From positions 1 to 27,683 of the forward strand of contig NZ_DDOV01000116.1 of assembly GCF_002341865.1 (NCBI RefSeq): a stretch of 27,683 nt of DNA, given 5' to 3'. Positions within the stretch are counted from its first letter, which is position 1. Each line of letters opens with the position of its first letter. Positions 22,424-27,683 of this stretch are shown here, one piece after another. Source of the DNA: Clostridium sp. UBA2485 (lineage in GTDB: Bacteria; Bacillota; Clostridia; Clostridiales; Clostridiaceae). The notes below the pieces were generated by a model that did no database searches, was not told where the DNA came from, and saw nothing but the letters and a program-made list of their open reading frames with translations. The translations under genes were made by a program, and so were the position numbers.

Positions 22424-22792
22424 CTACATCCCTCCATATATTTAAATTAAATTATGTTTAAATAGATATTGAAACCAATAATTAATTTTCGAGTAATGAA
22501 TTGTAGATTATTTCAATTAATACTCTTTAAAATATTGTTTTAAGTTAAACTATCAGTATATGATTTTAATTATCATATTATTTCTAAAACATTATAACAT
22601 AAATATTCTATTAATTACATTATTTTCCTGCAAGAATTAACAAATATTCCATATTTATTTTAAATTAGTGATGTAAAACAAATTATCTATTCAAATATAT
22701 TACTAATATTTTGATTAGAAAAGTGCTAAACTTCACTAATAGCAGTGATTCTTCCATCTATAAAAAGAGCATGATCCAAAATTATTTACTTC
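22424..22792. other. Gap holding the spoIIA promoter; weak 0A-like box
   Basis: No gene seen in this stretch. In relatives spoIIA is switched on by Spo0A and SigH. On the minus strand ACTCGAA (22488-22494) matches 5 of 7 bases of the 0A box TGTCGAA, but no convincing SigH promoter is placed with it, so I give it low weight. Confidence 0.35.
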
Positions 22793-22831
22793 TTTAATAA
22801 AAAACCCTATGCACTACTTAAAGCACATAGG
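22793..22831 (-). terminator. Terminator of the adenine methyltransferase gene
   Basis: On the minus strand CCTATG pairs with CATAGG, with further weaker pairs inside, then GTTTTTTATT. It lies just past the stop codon of the methyltransferase gene. Confidence 0.8.
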
Positions 22832-22837
22832 ACTTTA

Positions 22838-24592
22838 CTATATTGATTGATTGATTAATTCTATTTCTTCTGTTGTAAGTAAAAAATACTTATATAATTC
22901 TTCTTCACAATAAGTAGATATTTCATTTATTGGAGGAATTAATAACTTCATAAGATTATTAGGATAATATTCATATAAGTCTTCTCCTAATTTTTTAGCA
23001 AAAGTTTTAAAATAAAACTCGTAAATTTTACTATTTAATATAAATAATAAAAATTCATAGGTAAACTCACTTTTTTCTTTTAACTTTAATGCATATACAT
23101 CTGCACTAAAATAGCTACCAAAATCTAGAGAAAATTTATTACTAGAAGCTTTAAAAGGAAATATTATTTTATAGTCATCGAATATTTCTTTATTTCTTCC
23201 CCATTGAAGTTGATACCATTTTCTTACACCTCTTAAGCATTCTCTTCTACTACTGAGTTTTTCTTTATAAGGTGATATATGTTCTATACAATTAGGATAT
23301 TTACTTTCATCTTCAATTAAATCTGAGTAAATTATAAAAGAATTTTGTCTATTAACTTGATTTTGTTTTATAAAACTACTTTTTATCCATGGTTTTAAAA
23401 GTTCCTTTTCTAAGTTTTCATCCTCTATTATTTCATTTTTTACAACAAAAGCTTTATCACATCCTGTAATAATTCCTTGATGACTTGTGCAGATATCTAT
23501 TAATTTCGCATTACACTTATTCTCAATTTTCTTTATAATATTTTTAACCTCAAGGCTTCTAAGTATCCATCTTTCTCCTTGGAGGGTAGATTGTTTAATA
23601 TAGAATCTATTATACTCTTCTCCTTCATTTAGGAATAAAGAACTATAAAACTTATCATTTTTTTTACCTTTGTCAGATAGTGGTTTTATCACTTCAACCT
23701 CTCCAAAACTTCCTTTATGCTTTTCCATAAATATTATAACTGGATCAATTCCAACTCCCTTAAAAGGTCTTATTCCATAAAAATCAATAATTCTTCTAAT
23801 ATGAGTATTTTCATTTAACGTTTTTCTAAGCTCTTTACCACTAGAAGACTCTAAAAAATATCTAGAAGTTATAAATGAAATTTGTCCTTTATTATTTAAA
23901 GTGTCCAATGCTTTTTTAAAAAAACAATAGGACAAATCACCTTTATCTTTGTAAATCTCCTTAAATTTTTCTTTTAATACTATTGAATAATCTTTATCTA
24001 TAAATTTTGGTCCAACATAAGGGGGATTTCCTATAAAAATATCAAACTTATTATCCTCTTTCCACAAAAGAAAATCTTCATTAATCAAGTTATAACTAAT
24101 ATTAGAGTTACTATGATAAAACAAATCAATTTGAAGGATTTGAATAGCTATGGTATCAATGTCAAAGCCATAAATATTATTTTTTATAATATGATTATTT
24201 ATATCTTCTTCCTTAAGCTTTAGTTTATTTTTTATGTTTATTTCTTTGAGATTCTCTTTATAAAGATTTATAAGGTGTAAAAAACAAGGAATTAATAGAT
24301 TTCCTACACCACAAGCAGGATCAATAATCTTTATAAATGGATTATTAATTATATCCCTACTAGTAACTGTATTCTCTACAATATACTTGGCTATAGGATA
24401 AGGAGTATATACTATTCCTTTTTCCTTATTGGTTTTTAATGAATCATAATAATATTCACCTATATTTTTATTATCTTGTATTTTAAATTCTTTTTTAAAA
24501 GCCTCAATTGCAATCAACTTAAACATTGCATCTATAGGATTTAATAATAAAATATATAACTCTTTTATTTTTCCCCTAAAAACCTCCACCAC
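22838..24592 (-). CDS. Orphan N6-adenine DNA methyltransferase, CamA-like (584 aa)
   Basis: It would transfer a methyl group from S-adenosylmethionine to adenine in DNA. GIVYTPYPIAKYIV is followed by the SAM motif DPACGVGN (91-98) and the catalytic NPPY (189-192), the order of gamma-class Eco57I-like enzymes. The C-terminal target domain has QGIITGCDKAF (372-382), RRECLRGVRKWYQLQWGR (449-466) and YSFADVY-like YFSADVYALKL. As I recall, these segments match C. difficile CamA, which methylates CAAAAA and affects sporulation. No restriction gene is adjacent. It starts at GTG 24592 after AAAGGGGG. It lies next to the spoIIA operon but has its own terminator. Confidence 0.9.
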   Translation of the reverse strand: MVEVFRGKIKELYILLLNPIDAMFKLIAIEAFKKEFKIQDNKNIGEYYYDSLKTNKEKGIVYTPYPIAKYIVENTVTSRDIINNPFIKIIDPACGVGNLLIPCFLHLINLYKENLKEINIKNKLKLKEEDINNHIIKNNIYGFDIDTIAIQILQIDLFYHSNSNISYNLINEDFLLWKEDNKFDIFIGNPPYVGPKFIDKDYSIVLKEKFKEIYKDKGDLSYCFFKKALDTLNNKGQISFITSRYFLESSSGKELRKTLNENTHIRRIIDFYGIRPFKGVGIDPVIIFMEKHKGSFGEVEVIKPLSDKGKKNDKFYSSLFLNEGEEYNRFYIKQSTLQGERWILRSLEVKNIIKKIENKCNAKLIDICTSHQGIITGCDKAFVVKNEIIEDENLEKELLKPWIKSSFIKQNQVNRQNSFIIYSDLIEDESKYPNCIEHISPYKEKLSSRRECLRGVRKWYQLQWGRNKEIFDDYKIIFPFKASSNKFSLDFGSYFSADVYALKLKEKSEFTYEFLLFILNSKIYEFYFKTFAKKLGEDLYEYYPNNLMKLLIPPINEISTYCEEELYKYFLLTTEEIELINQSI

Positions 24593-24904
24593 ACTTAACC
24601 CCCTTTAGAAATTAATTTTAATTGTTTATTTTAGTATATCATATAAAAATTTTTACTTAAACCATATTTTTACTGTAATGGACAAAATTATGGTATTTTC
24701 TTTATAATATTTTTATATACTATATATTTAGTCAAAGTTAGGTTATATATTTTATATTATATAAAGAAACAAATTATCACAATAATCTAACTAGTATAAC
24801 CAAATACACAAAGATACTAAAAATCTTATTTAAAAATTAAAAATTAAAAATTAAAAATTAAAGATAAAGAATTAATTTATTAAACTAATTTCTTAAGAGA
24901 AATA
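24593..24904. other. Gap without a gene
   Basis: About 310 bases of very AT-rich sequence. It includes the upstream region of the methyltransferase gene and a 7-bp repeat (24830-24864). I see no promoter clear enough to name. Confidence 0.45.
24830..24864. repeat. Short tandem repeat TTAAAAA x5
   Basis: Five nearly exact 7-bp TTAAAAA units in a row in the gap before the fchA terminator. The last unit has one change (TTAAAGA). Confidence 0.85.
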
Positions 24905-24939
24905 AATATGCCAAAACACTTAATGTGTTTTGGCATATT
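24905..24939 (-). terminator. Terminator of the histidine-degradation operon
   Basis: A perfect 15-bp inverted repeat (AATATGCCAAAACAC) around a 5-base loop, with TATTTCT after it on the minus strand. It lies just beyond the fchA stop codon. Confidence 0.85.
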
Positions 24940-24942
24940 CCA

Positions 24943-25578
24943 CTATATTTTACTATTAACTATTTTTAATATTTCTTCTCTTAGTTTAGTACCTTCACTA
25001 CTTATGTTTTCAATATCTTTTTCTATACCATTTTTGTATTCTTCATCTTTTATTGATGACATATTGATTTTTACATTTAGTATGGCAGCTTCAATAGCAC
25101 TTTGAGTCATAAGAGCAGCAACTCCTGCATCAGAAACTGCATTCTTATTTCCATATTGTGCAGCTATCAATATATGTTTATATAATTCAAAAGCCGCTTT
25201 AGCAGTTGATAGTGGTACTTCTAATGATTTCTTATAACCTAATTGTATTTTTTCACTTCTAACTTTCTTTTCTTCTTCAGTATCCTTAGGCATCTTGAAA
25301 GTTTTCATAAGTTCTAAAAATACCTCTGTATCTTCATTCATTAAATCTAAGAATTTAAATTTCAATTCTTCACAAGCCTTTAAAGTTTCATCTATAGATG
25401 CTTTCTTATCCTCTTCAAGTTCATTATAAGACTTTTTACCTACAGTTAAATTGCATACCATAGAAGTTAATGCTGATGCTAATGAAGCTGAAATTGCAGA
25501 TACACTCCCACCTCCTGGTGCTGGTGATGATGACGCTAATTCTTCTATAAATTCTCTAACTGTTTTCTTTTCTAACAT
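24943..25578 (-). CDS. fchA: Formimidoyltetrahydrofolate cyclodeaminase
   Basis: It releases ammonia from 5-formimino-tetrahydrofolate to give methenyl-tetrahydrofolate, after FtcD in histidine breakdown. The family start TVREFIEELASSSPAPGGGS followed by SASLASALTSMVCNLTVG is clear, and the middle holds VPLSTAKAAFELYKHI and GNKNAVSDAGVAALM. The length of 211 aa is normal for the stand-alone enzyme; in mammals it is fused to the transferase. I start it at ATG 25578, since an in-frame GTG at 25587 is one base from GGAG. It is the last gene of ftcD-hutI-fchA and has a strong terminator. Confidence 0.93.
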   Translation of the reverse strand: MLEKKTVREFIEELASSSPAPGGGSVSAISASLASALTSMVCNLTVGKKSYNELEEDKKASIDETLKACEELKFKFLDLMNEDTEVFLELMKTFKMPKDTEEEKKVRSEKIQLGYKKSLEVPLSTAKAAFELYKHILIAAQYGNKNAVSDAGVAALMTQSAIEAAILNVKINMSSIKDEEYKNGIEKDIENISSEGTKLREEILKIVNSKI

Positions 25579-25596
25579 ATATATCACGCTCCTATA

Positions 25597-26838
25597 TTAG
25601 TTTCCCACTACAATATTACCATTTTTAATAACCTTATATACAGAGTTTATTCCAAAATGATATATTAAATAATTTAAATTTTTAGCATTAAAAATAACTA
25701 TATCAGCTTTTTTTCCTACTTCAATACTTCCTATTTCCTTTTCTCTATTCATAGAAGCTGCTGCATTTATAGTCATAGCATTTATAATTTCCTCTGGGAA
25801 CATTCTCATTCCAAAAGAAGCAAAAGTCATTACAGTTTGCATAGATTCTGTTGGTGAAGTACCAGGATTACAATCTGTAGCCAATGCTACACAAACACCT
25901 TTGTCTATCATTTCTCTTGCCCTTGCAAATCTTCCAAGCATTAAATAAAAGGCAGTTGATGGAAGTAATACTGCTACCACTCCATTATCAGCTAGTGCTT
26001 CTATCCCTTTATCACTTGCAGCAATTAGATGTTCTGCAGAGATTGCCTTTATTTCTCCTGCAAGTTCAGCTCCCCCTACAGATTCCACTTCATCTGCATG
26101 AATTTTAGGAATCAATCCATACTCTCTTCCCAAGGAGAGTATTTCTCTACACTCTTCTGTAGTAAATACGCCCTCCTCACAAAAACAATCTATGAATTCT
26201 GCTAAATTATTCTCCTTAATATATGGAATCATATCTTTAATTACTTTTATAAATTCAGCTCTTTTTCCCGTATATTCTTTAGGAATAGCATGAGCACCCA
26301 TAAAAGTTGATACTATATCCACAGGATGAATTTTATTAAGCTCTTTATTTACATTTAAAATCTTAGCTTCTGTTTCTAAATCTAATCCATATCCTGATTT
26401 ACTTTCAACAGTAGTAGTACCATGATTTAGCATTATATCTAATCTAGCTTTACTCTCTTTCACTAACTGTTCAAAAGGAGCTTTCCTAGTACTATCAACA
26501 GTGCTTAATATGCCACCACCACTGTTTAATATTTCAATATATCCTACCTTGTTTAATTTAAGTGGAAGTTCTCTTTCTCTTGATCCTGAATACACTAAAT
26601 GAGTATGAGGATCTACAAGTCCTGGAGCTACAGTTTTACCTTTTCCATCAATAATGGTATAATTTTCTGATAAATATTTATTATATCCATCCCCAGTTCC
26701 AACCTCAGTTATTATATCATTGCTAATAACAACATAACCATTATTTATAATTTTAGCATCGTTCATTTCTTCTTTAGTTTTTTTATGGCTACCTTCACAA
26801 GTTACTAAACAGTCAATATTTTTTATTATGATTGACAT
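25597..26838 (-). CDS. hutI: Imidazolonepropionase
   Basis: It hydrolyses 4-imidazolone-5-propionate to formiminoglutamate, the third step of histidine breakdown. It is a metal-dependent amidohydrolase of 413 aa with the expected ligands: DPHTHLVYSG (His78, His80), IHADEVES (His247), SAEHLIAAS (His270) and ATDCNPGTSPT (Asp322). It lies between ftcD and fchA, its functional partners. AGAGGGAGGTAC precedes the ATG. All key residues are present. No histidase or urocanase gene is visible in the window; they may lie beyond the right edge. Confidence 0.97.
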   Translation of the reverse strand: MSIIIKNIDCLVTCEGSHKKTKEEMNDAKIINNGYVVISNDIITEVGTGDGYNKYLSENYTIIDGKGKTVAPGLVDPHTHLVYSGSRERELPLKLNKVGYIEILNSGGGILSTVDSTRKAPFEQLVKESKARLDIMLNHGTTTVESKSGYGLDLETEAKILNVNKELNKIHPVDIVSTFMGAHAIPKEYTGKRAEFIKVIKDMIPYIKENNLAEFIDCFCEEGVFTTEECREILSLGREYGLIPKIHADEVESVGGAELAGEIKAISAEHLIAASDKGIEALADNGVVAVLLPSTAFYLMLGRFARAREMIDKGVCVALATDCNPGTSPTESMQTVMTFASFGMRMFPEEIINAMTINAAASMNREKEIGSIEVGKKADIVIFNAKNLNYLIYHFGINSVYKVIKNGNIVVGN

Positions 26839-26859
26839 GAAGTACCTCCCTCTTTAACT

Positions 26860-27683
26860 TTATTCGCTTACTCTTTTTTCTAATATTTGATCCATAGAGA
26901 AGTTTTCTATTTGCAAATAGTATTCTGCACTATTAATTAATGCAGCCATAGGTAAAAGTCCAATAACCTCACTACCTATTACAGGTACTCCATAGCGTTT
27001 TGCTTCCATCTTAACCATTTCAAATGCTCTATAAACTGCTGTTTTTTCATAGTTAACTAAATTCATAGAAACCTGTGCTATATTTCTTTCTTCAAGCATA
27101 ACGCCCATAGCTTTAACGAATCTTAGTCCTCCACCTAGATGTCTTATAGTTTTAGCAATTTTATCTGCAATTTCTAAATTATCTGTACCTAAATTTACAT
27201 TGAAAGCTACTAAAGGCTGTCTAGCAGATATTGCAACACATCCACCTTTAACATTTACTTCACTTGGACCATAATCTGGTTTCCAATTTTCTTCTTTAAT
27301 CTTTTCAAAGAATCCTTCATATTGCCCCTTTCTAACAGTAGCTAAATTCTCTCTATGTGGAGCAGATGCTGCTTTTTCATATAAATAAACAGGTATTGAG
27401 AATCTTTCTCCTATAACTTTACCTACTCTATTAGCTATCTCTACACATTCATCCATTGATACATCACTAATCGGTACAAATGGTACTACATCTAGAGCCC
27501 CCATTCTAGGATGTCCGCCATGATGAACACTCATATCTATAAGCCCATAAACTTTTTCCGCCATGTTAATAATAGTATTTTCTACCGCTGTTGGCTCACC
27601 TACTAGTGTAACAACAGTTCTATTATGATCTGCATCGCTAGAGTAATCCAGTAATTTTACCCCTTCTACTCCTCTTACAGTAT
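26860..27683 (-). CDS. ftcD: Glutamate formimidoyltransferase, 5' end cut by window edge
   Basis: It transfers the formimino group from formiminoglutamate to tetrahydrofolate. The visible ~274 codons hold GVKLLDYSSDADHNRTVVTL, then the family's MSVHHGGHPRMGALDVVPFV with its active-site His, and SAPHRENLATVRKGQYEG. The reading frame continues past the window edge; an internal ATG at 27564 is not the start, since the frame is open and matches the family upstream. The missing part is short (the family begins MxKxIECIPNFSEG). It is the first visible gene of ftcD-hutI-fchA. The order and match are strong. Confidence 0.95.
   Translation of the reverse strand, partial: TVRGVEGVKLLDYSSDADHNRTVVTLVGEPTAVENTIINMAEKVYGLIDMSVHHGGHPRMGALDVVPFVPISDVSMDECVEIANRVGKVIGERFSIPVYLYEKAASAPHRENLATVRKGQYEGFFEKIKEENWKPDYGPSEVNVKGGCVAISARQPLVAFNVNLGTDNLEIADKIAKTIRHLGGGLRFVKAMGVMLEERNIAQVSMNLVNYEKTAVYRAFEMVKMEAKRYGVPVIGSEVIGLLPMAALINSAEYYLQIENFSMDQILEKRVSE

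Noticed and set aside
22488..22494. Firm Spo0A box upstream of spoIIA
   Set aside because: Only 5 of 7 bases match and no SigH promoter is correctly placed, so it is mentioned only as weak in the gap entry.

Overview
The window is very AT-rich, has purine-rich Shine-Dalgarno sequences before almost every gene, and carries sporulation genes (spoIIAA-spoIIAB-sigF, spoVAC-spoVAD-spoVAE, yunB). It comes from the chromosome of an endospore-forming Clostridium-like Firmicute. I cannot fix the species. A histidine-degradation set next to a CamA-like methyltransferase and the spoIIA operon narrows it only to clostridia.

Left part (1-10370): a phage-tail element, read right to left on the minus strand. 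From right to left it has a CI-type repressor on the plus strand, an operator-rich divergent region, two broken regulatory genes, a 51-aa phage protein, a sigma-region-4-like late regulator, a tandem array of about 231-bp units, and then an intact contractile-tail block. The tail block runs gp10-like protein, tail terminator, small protein, sheath, tube, assembly chaperone with a -1 frameshift product, tape measure, and a LysM-type baseplate protein cut by the window edge. There is no terminase, portal, protease or capsid gene between the late regulator and the tail genes. With the broken integrase remnant beyond the repressor, this suggests a domesticated R-type tailocin (diffocin-like) rather than a live prophage. 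Each array unit holds a terminator hairpin, and most hold a ribosome-binding site with a tiny ORF. The array sits between the regulator and the tail operon and is the most unusual structure in the window.

Middle part (10371-13200): remains of a second phage-derived segment. It has a strong bidirectional terminator, three short related proteins sharing a P-x-G-[FL] / A-x-x-[YSF]-F-x-x-L-S helical pattern, an ERF-type single-strand annealing protein, a small ORF broken at an A8 run, and a second decayed tyrosine integrase that ends just before hpt.

Right part (13200-27683): ordinary chromosome. It holds hpt, a YiiX-like papain-fold hydrolase, yunB, a class A penicillin-binding protein with a Lys-Asp repeat near its C-terminus, and the spoVA operon downstream of the spoIIA operon. 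Next come an orphan N6-adenine methyltransferase resembling C. difficile CamA and, finally, fchA, hutI and ftcD for histidine breakdown by the formiminoglutamate/tetrahydrofolate route. ftcD is cut by the right edge. SpoIIAA, SpoIIAB and SigF form the forespore sigma switch. SigF leads to SigG, which in known systems drives spoVA, so the two operons sit in regulatory order.
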